Assembly (NCBI GenBank): GCA_963813895.1
Contig: CAWFAS010000001.1
Span: forward strand, 744,001 to 808,000
Direction: 5' to 3'
Length of the DNA: 64,000 nucleotides
From: DASZWJ01 sp963813895
Lineage (GTDB): Bacteria; Pseudomonadota; Gammaproteobacteria; JAURND01
Each line of letters opens with the position of its first letter. Position 1 is the stretch's first letter. The translations under genes were made by a program, and so were the position numbers. This document shows, in pieces, positions 17,612 to 29,000 of this stretch. The notes under the pieces were generated by a model. That model did not search any database. It saw nothing but the letters and a program-made list of their open reading frames with translations, and was not told the DNA's origin.

Positions 17612-18400
17612 ATGATTACAGGAATAAAGAAAACGATGGGCATTACACTCAAAAGTCTAATTTTATTGGGGGTATTGTTACCAGTAGCTCATGCAGGACA
17701 ATCCCGTGCTTGGGGCTATGAGGGCAGTATGGGACCAACTAACTGGGGTGGCTTAGCCTCCAGTTATGGACTTTGTGCCACAGGCAAGCAACAATCACCA
17801 ATCAACATAACCCAGAAAGGAACAAAAGCTTCAGAAAATGAAATTGATTTTCATTATACAACTGACACTTTTAGCCGTGTACTAGATGGTCATGACTTCT
17901 CAGTTGAAGTTTTGCCTGGAAGCAATGAGTATATTATTTTTAATGGGGATAAATACAAATTACAGGGATTACATTTTCATGCCCCTGCTGAACACCAAAT
18001 CGACAGAATTACCTATCCTTTAGAAGTACATTTTATTCATACAAACAGTCAGGGGAAACTTCTAGTAGTGGGTGTTTTCTTTAAAGAGGGTAAGGAAAAT
18101 AAAAATTTACAAAAATTATTTGCAGGACCGCTGCCCCCACTAGATAAAAGCCATACTAATATGCAGAATAAGGTAGTTTTTGACCCTGCTCAACTCATTC
18201 CTAAAGACAGTGGCTATTACATATACTCGGGTTCATTAACAACACCCCCTTGCACTGAAGGAGTAACCTGGCTTGTCATGAAAAAAATTCTGAATGCTTC
18301 AACCGAACAATTAGATTTTTTCCGTCATCAAATAATCGATCATAATGCTAGGCCGGTGCAGCCGCTTAACCAGCGAACCATTTATGAGTATGAAGATTAA
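17612..18400 (+). CDS. Periplasmic alpha-class carbonic anhydrase
   Basis: Zinc enzyme that interconverts CO2 and bicarbonate, exported by a Sec signal peptide (cleavage about AHA28|G). The alpha-class zinc ligands are His121 and His123 (LHFHAPAEH) and His140 (EVHFIH). The gatekeeper Thr pair is in GSLTTPPCTEGV, and Cys55 and Cys214 can form the typical disulfide. WGYEG and QSPINI near the N-terminus are characteristic. Length is 262 residues. The ATG follows GAGGC. It is a single-gene unit with palindromes on both sides. Confidence 0.95.
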   Translation: MITGIKKTMGITLKSLILLGVLLPVAHAGQSRAWGYEGSMGPTNWGGLASSYGLCATGKQQSPINITQKGTKASENEIDFHYTTDTFSRVLDGHDFSVEVLPGSNEYIIFNGDKYKLQGLHFHAPAEHQIDRITYPLEVHFIHTNSQGKLLVVGVFFKEGKENKNLQKLFAGPLPPLDKSHTNMQNKVVFDPAQLIPKDSGYYIYSGSLTTPPCTEGVTWLVMKKILNASTEQLDFFRHQIIDHNARPVQPLNQRTIYEYED

Positions 18401-18583
18401 TATACCCGTTCCACTTAGGATTTCGGTGTTAGAGTAGTCCAGCTTGTGCTGAGATTTGTTCGATCTGATTGAGTAAAAACGCAGGAATAGTTATTCTTTT
18501 CGAGTTTTTACGATTGAAGATCGGACGAAGATTAGTGCAAGATGGGCTGCTCTAACACCGAAATCCTAAGTGGAACGGGTATA
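18401..18583. repeat. 183-bp element with perfect 34-bp inverted ends
   Basis: Arms 18401-18434 (TATACCCGTTCCACTTAGGA...) and 18550-18583 are exact complements around a 115-base centre with no coding potential. It starts right after the carbonic anhydrase stop. A shortened relative of its end occurs at 22739-22769 after pepN. It is a probable miniature inverted-repeat transposable element. Confidence 0.85.
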
Positions 18584-18590
18584 GATAAAT

Positions 18591-18662
18591 CTTCCGAGCC
18601 GCGACCATTAGGAAGCGTTTATTGGAGAACGTTAACGCTTCCTAATGGTCGCGGCTCGGAAG
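18591..18662. repeat. Perfect 29-bp stem palindrome
   Basis: Arms 18591-18619 (CTTCCGAGCCGCGACCATTA...) and 18634-18662 pair perfectly with a 14-base loop. The sequence is unrelated to the element directly before it. It could act as a very stable terminator between the carbonic anhydrase and nhaA genes. Confidence 0.8.
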
Positions 18663-18717
18663 CTCGTTCAGAATGACGCCACAAATTACCCCTCTCCACT
18701 GAGGCAACTAAAATAAA

Positions 18718-19926
18718 ATGACCCCAGCCATCCCAAAAAGAAGAATTAAACCCTTACAAATAATTGCTGAATTCATCAGGCTTGAAACAAGCAGTGGGAT
18801 CATTCTTTTTGCTGCGGCTGTATTAGCTATCGTATTTGCCAATTCATCTTTAAGTGGCCTTTACCAGCATCTATTGCATACGCCCTTTAGCTTGCAATTA
18901 GGCAAACTTCATATTTCTAGCACATTGACTTTCTTCATTAACGATTTTCTGATGGCCATATTTTTCTTGTTAGTAGGTCTAGAAATCAAGCGTGAAATTA
19001 TCATTGGTGAGTTGAATTCTTTAGCTAAAGTGGGTTTGCCTGGCATTGCCGCTCTAGGTGGCATGGCAGCACCTGCGTTAATCTATATTTTATTGAACCG
19101 GCATGACAGCTTTGCGTTGCAAGGTTGGGCCATTCCGACAGCTACAGATATTGCCTTTGCACTTGGCATCATAGCTTTGGTAGGAAAGAGAGTCCCTCTA
19201 TCCGTTAAATTATTCTTAATGGCTCTAGCCATTTTTGATGACATAGGCGCTATTATTATTATCGCCGTATTTTATCTGGGACATCTTTCCTGGCTACCCT
19301 TGGTAGGTTCTGTTATATGTGTAGGGCTGTTATTGCTGCTCAATATGCGAGGAGTAAATCGGTTATTACCTTATCTAGTGGTTGGAATTTTATTATGGGT
19401 TTTGCTGTTAAAGTCTGGGATTCACCCTACGTTAGCCGGGGTTTTATTAGCATTAACAATACCCGTCAATGGGAAAATCCAATCCCCTCTTCAAGTCTTA
19501 GAAGGGAGGATACATCCCTGGGTAGCCTATGCAATTTTACCGTTATTTAGCTTTGCTAATGCTGGCGTCTCTTTTGCCGGTTTTCACTTTAAAGAATTAT
19601 TTACCCCACTTTCCGTTGGTATTATGGCGGGGCTGTTTGTGGGTAAACAAATTGGCGTTTTTGTAACGACCTGGTTAGCGGTGCGTCTACGAATTGCGCC
19701 CATGCCAAATGGCGCAACCTGGCTGCAAATATTTGCTGTATCTTTGTTATGCGGGGTAGGCTTTACTATGAGTCTGTTTATTGGCCAATTGGCATTTGGT
19801 GATGCGGATTCTAGTTACCCGGTTATGGTTCGTTTCGGAGTTATGGCGGGATCTTTAATAGCAGGTTTTTGTGGTTATTGCTTGCTCCGTTTGGGTACCA
19901 GAAGGCATAATAACTCCCCTCTTTAA
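18718..19926 (+). CDS. nhaA: Na+/H+ antiporter NhaA
   Basis: Inner-membrane electrogenic antiporter that expels Na+ or Li+ in exchange for protons. Twelve hydrophobic segments fit the family fold. The ion-binding aspartates are Asp174-Asp175 (AIFDDIGAI), and Asp144 lies in PTATDIAFALG; FFLLVGLEIKREI and the late GLFVGKQIGVF lysine are present. Length is 402 residues. The ATG at 18718 has GAGG about 13 bases upstream, which is a weak site. It precedes pepN by ~160 bases. Confidence 0.96.
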   Translation: MTPAIPKRRIKPLQIIAEFIRLETSSGIILFAAAVLAIVFANSSLSGLYQHLLHTPFSLQLGKLHISSTLTFFINDFLMAIFFLLVGLEIKREIIIGELNSLAKVGLPGIAALGGMAAPALIYILLNRHDSFALQGWAIPTATDIAFALGIIALVGKRVPLSVKLFLMALAIFDDIGAIIIIAVFYLGHLSWLPLVGSVICVGLLLLLNMRGVNRLLPYLVVGILLWVLLLKSGIHPTLAGVLLALTIPVNGKIQSPLQVLEGRIHPWVAYAILPLFSFANAGVSFAGFHFKELFTPLSVGIMAGLFVGKQIGVFVTTWLAVRLRIAPMPNGATWLQIFAVSLLCGVGFTMSLFIGQLAFGDADSSYPVMVRFGVMAGSLIAGFCGYCLLRLGTRRHNNSPL

Positions 19927-20088
19927 AAAAACCTGTTTATGATCTATGCAGGAATATGTAGTATTTAGAAATATGAGCTCCCATTGCACCAGTCTGACAG
20001 TGGCACTCTACAAGGTAGCGTAAAAGAAGCGCCGGAAGCGCTCGTTACGTTATTTATACTCACAAAATAAAATACAGGGAATAATAAT

Positions 20089-22734
20089 ATGCACAGCCAT
20101 CCTCCCCAAGTCCATAATTTAACCGATTATAAACCCAGCGATTTTTTACTTGACCATGTATTTTTACATTTTGATCTGCACGAAGATCATGCGCTAGTCA
20201 AAGCTATTCTCAACCTGCGTCGGAATCCACAAGGCCTTACAGAAGAAACTACTCTGGTGTTAGATGGGCAGGCTATGGAACTTAAAAATGTATTGTTAGA
20301 TGGGGTTAAATTGGCCCCCGGGCAATATCAGACGGATGAACAGCATCTTAAAATTTTTGATGTGCCTGATGTTTTCACTTTAGAAACTGAGGTTCGCATA
20401 AAACCTCAAGAAAATACGCAATTATCTGGTCTCTACAAAAGCAGGAATATTTTCTGTACTCAGTGTGAGTCACACGGTTTTCGGCGCATAACTTATTTCT
20501 TAGACCGTCCCGATGTGTTAACGCACTTTACCACTTGCATCACTTCAGATAAGTCCAATTACCCGGTCTTGTTATCTAATGGCAATTTGGTAGACAGTCA
20601 CGAATTAGCCGACAATCGTCATTGGGTGAAATGGGAAGACCCAACACGTAAGCCTTGCTATCTATTCGCCTTGGTCGCCGGAAACCTAGACGTTATAGAA
20701 GATGTATTCATTACGCAATCCGAGCGCGCCGTCAAACTTGCCGTGTATGTTGAGCCTGGTAAGGGTGAACAGGCCACACATGCGATGCATTCTTTAAAAC
20801 TAGCTATGCGGTGGGATGAAGATAATTACGGTCGCGAATATGATTTAGATATGTATATGGTTGTGGGGGTCAGCGATTTCAACTTTGGGGCTATGGAAAA
20901 TAAAGGACTGAACTTATTTAATGATAAGTATATTCTAGCCAAACCTGAAGTGGCTACTGATGAAGATTATATCAATATCTTAGCTGTGATCGGACATGAA
21001 TATTTCCATAATTGGTCTGGAAATCGTGTCACAGTACGCGATTGGTTTCAGATCACCCTAAAAGAAGGGCTTACAGTGTTTCGTGAGCATCAATTTACTG
21101 CTGAAAATACCTCCAAAACGGTCAAGCGAATCCAAGAAGCCAAGACCATCCGTAATGTGCAGTTTGCCCAAGATGCCGGCCCCATGGCGCATCCAGTTTA
21201 TCCTGATTCATATATAGAGATTAATAATTTTTATACCGTCACAATTTACGAAAAAGGCGCCGAAATTATTCGTATGTTACACACTATATTGGGTCCGAGT
21301 TTATTTCGCAAAGCGATGGACATTTATTTTACCAGAAATGATGGTAACCCGGTCACAGTAGAAGAGTTTGTCCAAGCGATGGAAAGTGCTTCTGGATTAG
21401 ATTTAACTCAATTCAGACGTTGGTATAAGCAATCCGGGACACCGGTTTTAACTATCAAAGACGATTATGATGCCAAGTCACAAACCTATAATCTGCAGGT
21501 GATGCAATCTTGCCCGCCCACTCCAGGCCAGCCCGTAAAGGAAAACTTTCATATTCCTTTGGCAATCGGCTTAATAGGTGAGGACGGCCAGGAAATAGCG
21601 CTGGAACGACAAGGAGAGCCAGAGTGGGGGGTAGGTTCTCAAATATTAAATATTAAACAACATACAGAATCATTCAAATTTTTTAACGTAACATCAAAAC
21701 CTGTGCCCTCATTGCTTAGGGATTTTTCAGCACCAGTGAAATTACAATACAACTACTCAGAAGAAGACCTTATCTTTCTGATGCTGCATGACACAGATGC
21801 TTTTAATCGCTGGGATGCCAGCCAGCAGTTAGCATTGAAAATTATGTTGCGCTTGATTGAAAATTACGAGCAAGAATTGGAGATGCGTGCGCCATACCAA
21901 TTTTTAGATGTATTAGGGAATATATTCGAGAATGAAAGCTTAGATAAAGCTCTAATTGCAGAAATGCTAATATTGCCAGCTGAAACCTATCTGATTGAAC
22001 AAATGGGTGTAGCAGACGTGGATGCAATTCATGATGTGCGCGAGTGGCTACGAAAACATATCGCCTTAAAGCTCAAACCGCAACTGCTTGCCTATTATCA
22101 TAAACACAATACACCAAATTTTTATACTCTAGACCCTGCATCAGTGAGCCAGCGGCGTTTAAAAAATCTCGCATTAGCCTATCTGGCGCATTTGGGCGAT
22201 AGTGAGTTTTACAGTTTGTGTTTAGCACAGTTCCATGCGGCAAATAATATGACTGACGTAATGGGAGCCTTGCAAGCTTTAAACAATATTGATTGTGATG
22301 CCCGAAAAGAAGCGTTGTTTGGGTTTTATTACCGCTGGCAGCACGAGTCATTGGTGGTAGATAAATGGTTTAGTCTGCAGGCGCAATCTTCGTTACCAAA
22401 TACTTTGCAAGTAGTGAAATCGTTTACCAAGCATCCGGCATTTGATATTAAAAATCCTAACCGAATCCGTGCGATTATCGGTGCTTTTTGCACGGGCAAT
22501 CCTGTTAATTTCCATGATATTACTGGGGAAGGTTATACTTTTCTCGCCGATCACGTGCTGGAAATAGATCATTATAATTCACAAATGTCAGCACGCCTCC
22601 TAGAACCTTTGACCCGCTGGAAAAAATTCGATACCACCCGTCAGGCCCTAATGAAGCAGGAGTTGGAGCGCATTGCGGCTAAACCTAAACTTTCGAGTGA
22701 CTTGTATGAAATAGTCACTAAGAGTCTGGATTAA
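20089..22734 (+). CDS. pepN: Aminopeptidase N (M1 family)
   Basis: Cytoplasmic zinc aminopeptidase of broad specificity. The GAMEN exopeptidase motif begins at residue 267 (GAMENKGLNLFNDKY), and the zinc motif HEYFH is at 303-307 with third ligand Glu326 (HExxH-18-E). The M1 N-terminal segments (FCTQCESHGFRRITYFLDRPDV) and the long helical C-terminal domain are complete at 881 residues. The start has GGGAAT upstream. It is the last clearly housekeeping gene before the giant genes. Confidence 0.97.
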   Translation: MHSHPPQVHNLTDYKPSDFLLDHVFLHFDLHEDHALVKAILNLRRNPQGLTEETTLVLDGQAMELKNVLLDGVKLAPGQYQTDEQHLKIFDVPDVFTLETEVRIKPQENTQLSGLYKSRNIFCTQCESHGFRRITYFLDRPDVLTHFTTCITSDKSNYPVLLSNGNLVDSHELADNRHWVKWEDPTRKPCYLFALVAGNLDVIEDVFITQSERAVKLAVYVEPGKGEQATHAMHSLKLAMRWDEDNYGREYDLDMYMVVGVSDFNFGAMENKGLNLFNDKYILAKPEVATDEDYINILAVIGHEYFHNWSGNRVTVRDWFQITLKEGLTVFREHQFTAENTSKTVKRIQEAKTIRNVQFAQDAGPMAHPVYPDSYIEINNFYTVTIYEKGAEIIRMLHTILGPSLFRKAMDIYFTRNDGNPVTVEEFVQAMESASGLDLTQFRRWYKQSGTPVLTIKDDYDAKSQTYNLQVMQSCPPTPGQPVKENFHIPLAIGLIGEDGQEIALERQGEPEWGVGSQILNIKQHTESFKFFNVTSKPVPSLLRDFSAPVKLQYNYSEEDLIFLMLHDTDAFNRWDASQQLALKIMLRLIENYEQELEMRAPYQFLDVLGNIFENESLDKALIAEMLILPAETYLIEQMGVADVDAIHDVREWLRKHIALKLKPQLLAYYHKHNTPNFYTLDPASVSQRRLKNLALAYLAHLGDSEFYSLCLAQFHAANNMTDVMGALQALNNIDCDARKEALFGFYYRWQHESLVVDKWFSLQAQSSLPNTLQVVKSFTKHPAFDIKNPNRIRAIIGAFCTGNPVNFHDITGEGYTFLADHVLEIDHYNSQMSARLLEPLTRWKKFDTTRQALMKQELERIAAKPKLSSDLYEIVTKSLD

Positions 22735-23083
22735 TGTCTATACCCGATACACTTAGGATTTCGGGTATAGTTAAAAAAATGTCCATAAGGAGGAAAATAT
22801 ATTAATAACTGGGAACCTTAAAATAATCTTAATAAATACTTGCAATAAATTAAGAAATCAGTTTTAATTTATCCTATCTGCCAATAGATTGGTGGGAAAA
22901 AATTAAAGATAATTGCTAGAATATAATAAAATTACTTATCTTATATAGGAACCCTTATCAGCATATTGTGCAGTCAAAATTATATTTAAACAGATTTTTA
23001 GGCAAGGATGCCGTTGTTAGTCTGTGAGCATTGCCAGGGAGTGGGCGCTACCTTAGGTTTTGGAATTGTGAAGGGCGCACGGA
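22735..23083. other. Gene-free interval with a solo repeat end
   Basis: A 349-base gap. CTATACCCGA...TCGGGTATAG (22739-22769) forms a hairpin directly after the pepN stop; its sequence is related to the end of the 183-bp element at 18401, so it may be a collapsed copy now acting as a terminator. The remainder is AT-rich and should contain the promoter of the 5007-residue protein, but no convincing -35/-10 pair stood out. An AAGGG lies about 10 bases before that gene's ATG. Confidence 0.5.
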
Positions 23084-26000
23084 ATGAAATCTCTTATATC
23101 TAGAATATTACTATCAGTTTTTCTAATTGCAGCTTGTATGGCTGTTCCTGCACCCTTGAGTTTGGCCCAAAGCGATCAAAATGTTTCCGCTAGCAATACT
23201 AATAACGTTGATTGCAATCTGACTCCTAATCCAGATTTATGCTGGCGCCAGAAATCGCAGCAAACCTGGAACCCTTCCGATATTCAAAGCCTGCCTTTGA
23301 ATTCCAGCACTTGGGGTCTTGAGGGGCCTTTAACTGCCAGCCTTAGATATGATTCCGATTTGAATTGGATATTTGGCTTGGGTTACCTACAAATGTTTAA
23401 CGAAAGCTTAGGTATTGCAGCTAAAGCTTCTTTGGGTGGTAATGAATGGCGTGCCAATATCACCGGCGGATATAAAATCAATGACAGACATCAGATTAAA
23501 TTAACTTATGAATATTTAAGCCAAAATCTCCCTTATGATTTTGAAAGTGGCAGTATAAACAACTGGGTATATCAACATGGTGTCGGCGCCACTTATCAAT
23601 ATTTGCTACGCCAGGGAATAGTTCATAGCCTGGAAATAAGTGGAGTTTTTGCTAAGGCGCAAAGTAAAAATCTTTCTGACATTATATTTTATGAGGGCGA
23701 TGATGCCCTTGTGAATTTACGTCGAATAGCCGGTGGCCAAGAAACCACCGGATTGGCAACAGTTAATATTTTGCCGCTGTCCACTACAACCCTAGCTTTG
23801 GGAGCAGGTTATAGCCAAGTTATCTATGACACGATGTATGAAAATGGACAAAATAATTCTACGGTGGCATATAAAGTAGAGCTTGGCCATGTATTCCACC
23901 CCACCCTAAAAGTATCAGCTTCGGTAAATAATACTGCTTCCAGCACGGAATATAACGCTAAAGTCAGCAAGTTGTTGCCAAAAAACTTTGAATTATCCCT
24001 GGGAGGGTTACGCCAGGATAGTCGTGGTAATTTACCAAACGCCAATAGCGTTGTGTTGGGCCTCAGTTACCCTGCTCCAAAAACATACTCAATGGATAAT
24101 TTAGCTGGCGGCGGCTTTGCTGAATTAAAAAGCTGGATAGACACACCGGTTCTTTACTATAACCGTGTTTTGGCAGTCAAAGATGAGGCTGTTAAAAAAT
24201 TCTTTATTGCTTCTCAGGCTATTCCATCCCAGACTAAAGCTATTGGGCAAACTATTGATCCTGTTGAGACAAAAAAATATTTTCAATTTGATCAGAAAAT
24301 GTATGATCAGGTGAAATTTACATTATCAATTACGCCTGCAGTTGCTAACAAAGCAGCCGGCAAGGCTAAGACCGCGGCAGGGCAAGATTATGCCAAAGCA
24401 TTAAATATTATTATTACTCAAAAATCGCCTTATGAGGCAACAGTATCCTCAAAAGCTCCTATTCCAGGCGATCAGAATCTGGAGGGGCAATACAACGTCA
24501 GCATTACCGCTATTGGTACAAAATCCGGTTTAAAACAACCTATCACTGAAACCCGCACTTTTGGCCTGACGGTGATCTATGCTGGTCCTGAATGGACTAA
24601 CAAATTTTTGCCGGCAGCGACTATCAACACTAATTATCCTTACCCAGATACCGAAGTGGATCTGGAAAAAAATAGTGGAACCTCCACAGGATTTGTTAGC
24701 ACGCCAGATCTGCCCAAGGACACCTATACATTCAAACTATTGAAGGGCCCTTCTTGGATTCAGCTAAAGGATCAGCATTTATTGGTAGCTAATGGCAGTG
24801 TGCAGCAAGCAGATACAAAACCGGTTCCGGTTGAGCTTGAAGTGACTAGCCAAACCTTGCACCAATCCAGTGCAAAAACATTTGAATTACAGGTTAATGC
24901 AGGCGCGCCTGTTTGGTCCGATAAATTGCCGGACGGCCAATATGGCGTAACTTATTCAACCATTAACCTGAAGGCTTACGTGAGCTCTCCTGGGGATGCT
25001 AATACCCAATATACTTTTAAAGAGAATCAACCTTTGCCGGTGTGGCTGCAGCTAAGCAGTGATGGCACCTTAAAAGGCGTGCAAAATATCCCTGAAAGTG
25101 CATCCAAAGATTTACAGCTGTATGTGACGGCAAATGACACGCAAACGGGCCAAAGCACCTCTGGGATATTAACCATAACTATTCAGCCGGGCGTTCCTGT
25201 TTGGACAGACAATACTTTGCCAGATGCACAAGAAGGAGTGAGTTACGGAACGATAGATTTGTCGCCAAAATTGCATACCCCTGGATTGCCAGGCGATTCT
25301 TATCAAATGACTTTGACGCCTACTGCAGTTAATCCAGCGTGGCTAAAGATTGTAAATGGCCATTATTTAACATCTGATGGGCCTATTCCCAGCAATGCTT
25401 CTACTGCAGTGAGTGTCACAATAACTGCCCTGAGCCTGGGTGCCAAGGGTAATCTTAGTGCCACTCAGACATTTAAATTGGATATAACTAAGCCGGGGGC
25501 ACCAATATGGAAGCAGACAGATTTGCCCAACGGTCAATATGGTTCTCCCTACATCACCACTAACTTGCACCAATATGTGGAAACCCCCAATAACGCGAAT
25601 GACCAGTACAAGTTTTCCTTGAATCAGCCCTTGCCCTCATGGTTGAAATTAAATGATGACGGCACTATTACAGCCACCCAGCCTATCCCGGATGGTGCGC
25701 CGAAAGTGCAGGAAATTTATGTAACTGTATTCAGCGTTATATCTAACGCAAGTACCTCAGCAACTTTGATAATTAATATAGGGCCAGGAAATCCAGTTTG
25801 GATAGACAACACTTTGCCTGATGCCCAGCAAGGTATACCTTATGAGAGTGTAGACTTATCGCCCAAAATTCGTACACCTGGCCTGCCTGGTGACACATAT
25901 AAGATGACATTATCGTCTAACAGTCCCTCTTGGCTAAAAATTGATAATAATCATTATTTAGTAGCGAACGGAGATGTGCCAAGCAATGCACCTGACTCTG

Positions 26001-29000
26001 TAAAGGTTACCATGACTGCAGTCAGTGAAAATGCGCCTAATACTACAGCCGCTATTCACACTTTTGATTTAACTATAACTAAACCGAATTCCCCTATTTG
26101 GACACAAACTGATTTACCTAATGGTCAGTACAATACGGTTTATCCATTGGTGGATTTGCATCAATATGTAACTACACCTAAAAATAGTGACGACAAATAC
26201 TCTTTCAGTCTAGACCCATCCCAGTCTTTACCTTCTTGGTTAGGTTTTGACAAAGCTAATGGAACATTTAAAGGTTTACAGAATATTCCAGATACTGCCC
26301 CTCGGATTTTTGAGGTTGCTGTTATTGTGACTAGTACTGTAACTGGAGCAAGCACTTCCGCCACCTTAGTAATCAATATCCAGCCGGGGATCCCTGTTTG
26401 GATAGATGAAACGTTGCCCACTGCGCAGCAGCAAATAACTTATGAAAGCGTAGACTTATCTCCGAAACTGTACACGCCGGGACTGCCTGGGGACACCTAT
26501 CAAATGACGTTGGATTCAGACAGCCCCAGTTGGTTGAAAATTCAAAATGGTCATTTTCTGGTGGGCAATGGGCCTGTGCCAGCAGATGCTCCTGCATTTG
26601 TAATTGTTACCGTGACGGCGTTTAGCCAGGCAGCTTTAGGTAATCTAAGCGCTACTCAAAAATTTAAGTTGATAGTGACCAAACCCGGCGCTCCTGTCTG
26701 GAATTTAACCGATCTACCGGACGGACGTTATGGCGCGATATACAGCTCAACTGTAGATTTAAATACTTACGTCAGTACCCCCACTAACCCAGATGATACT
26801 TTTAGCTTTAAGTTTATTCAGCCTTTACCTGCTTGGTTAAGCCTGGCAAGTGACGGCCATACTCTGACGGGAACTCAAGTTGCAATTCCTGAAAATGCTC
26901 CAAAAGTGGTTGAACTGCATGTGGTCGTAACTAATAGCGAACTGATGAGTGTCCCCGCCGTATTAGTGCTCAATGTTCTACCAGGTTCCCCTATCTGGAG
27001 CGGTAATCTGCCTGCTGCTGAATATAACGTAACTTACAGCGGCGCTGATTTGCTGCCACTACTACGCACCCCGGGTGTGACTTCCGATAATTATGAGTTT
27101 ACTCTGGATCAAGCGCCAGGTTGGTTGAAATTAGCCGCAGATGGACATTCTTTAATTGGCCAATCACCCGTTCCTGATACGGATCCAACTCCTGTAACCG
27201 TCTCGATCAGCGCAAAAAGCACTACTTCGTTATTGACCACCTCGCATACATTTAGTGTAACTATCAACCCAGGTGCGCCGGTATGGACGGATAAAAACCT
27301 GTCTGATGCACAGCAGGGGGGCACCTATACAGAAGATCTATCGGGCAAGCTATTTACTCCGGGCATACCAAAAGATACTTACAAAATGGAACTAGAGTCA
27401 CCTAGCGTATCGTGGTTGAAGATTGGCGCGGATGGTCATTCCTTAACGGGAGAAGTACCGAACAATCAGACCTCACCAGTAGAACTGAAGGTAAAAGCGA
27501 CCAGCAATGGTGATGGCAAGTCAGCTGATCAAGTATTCAGCTTGACGGTAACAGAAGTCGGGGCCCCCATCTGGAATTTGACCGACCTGCCGGATGGACA
27601 TTATGACGCAGTGTATAGCTCAACTGTAGATTTAAATACTTATGTCAGCACCCCAACTAACCCAAATGATACTTTTAGCTTTAAGTTTGTTCAGCCCTTG
27701 CCCTCTTGGTTAAGTCTAGCCAGTGATGGCCATACTCTAACGGGAACTCAAGTTGCTATACCTGAAAATGCTCCTCAAGTGCTTGAGTTGAAGGTAATCG
27801 TAACTAATAGTCAACTGATCAGTACGTCCGGCGTATTAGAACTCAAAGTTCTGCCAGGTTTCCCTATTTGGAGCGGTAATCTGCCTGCTGCTGAATATAA
27901 TGTGACTTACAGCGATGTGAATTTGCTGCCACTAGTACGCACTCCCGGTGCGCCTTCTGATAACTATGAATTTACTCTGGATCAAGCGCCAGGTTGGTTG
28001 AAATTAGGTGCGGATGGCCATTCCCTTATTGGCCAATCACCTGTCTCTGATACGGATCCAAATCCTGTAACAGTCTTGATCAGCGTAAAAAGTGCTGCCT
28101 CCTCTTTAACCACCCAACACGCATTTAGTTTAACTATCAACCCAGGTGCACCGGTATGGACGGATCAACACCTGTCTGATGCACAGCAAGGGGTCACCTA
28201 TACAGAAGATCTATCGGGCAAGCTATTTACTCCGGGCATACCAAAAGATACTTACAAAATGGAACTAGAGTCACCTAGCGTATCGTGGTTGAAGATTGGC
28301 GCGGATGGTCATTCCTTAACGGGAGAAGTACCGAACAATCAGACCTCACCAGTAGAACTGACGGTAAAAGCGACCAGCAATGGTGATGGCAAGTCAGCTG
28401 ATCAAGTATTCAGCTTGACGGTAACAGAAGTCGGCGCCCCTATCTGGAATTCGACCGACCTGCCGGATGGACATTATGACGCAGTGTATAGCTCAACTGT
28501 AGATTTAAATACTTATGTCAGCACCCCAACTAACCCAAATGATACTTTTAGCTTTAAGTTTGTTCAGCCCTTGCCCTCTTGGTTAAGTCTAGCCAGTGAT
28601 GGCCATACTCTAACGGGAACTCAAGTTGCTATACCTGAAAATGTTCCTCAAGTGCTTGAGTTGAATGTCATCGTAACTAATAGTCGACAGATCAGTACGC
28701 CCGGTGTATTAGAACTCAAAGTTCTGCCAGGTTCCCCTGTCTGGAGCGGTAATCTGCCTGCTGCTGAATATAATGTGACTTACAGCGATGTGAATTTACT
28801 GCCACTAGTACGCACTCCCGGTGCGCCTTCTGATAACTATGAATTTACTCTGGATCAAGCGCCAGGTTGGTTGAAATTAGGTGCGGATGGCCATTCCCTT
28901 ATTGGTCAATCACCTGTTCCTGATACGGACCCCAGTCCGGTAACAGTCTTGATTAGCGTAAAAAGTACTGCTTCCTCTTTAACCACCCAACACGCATTTA

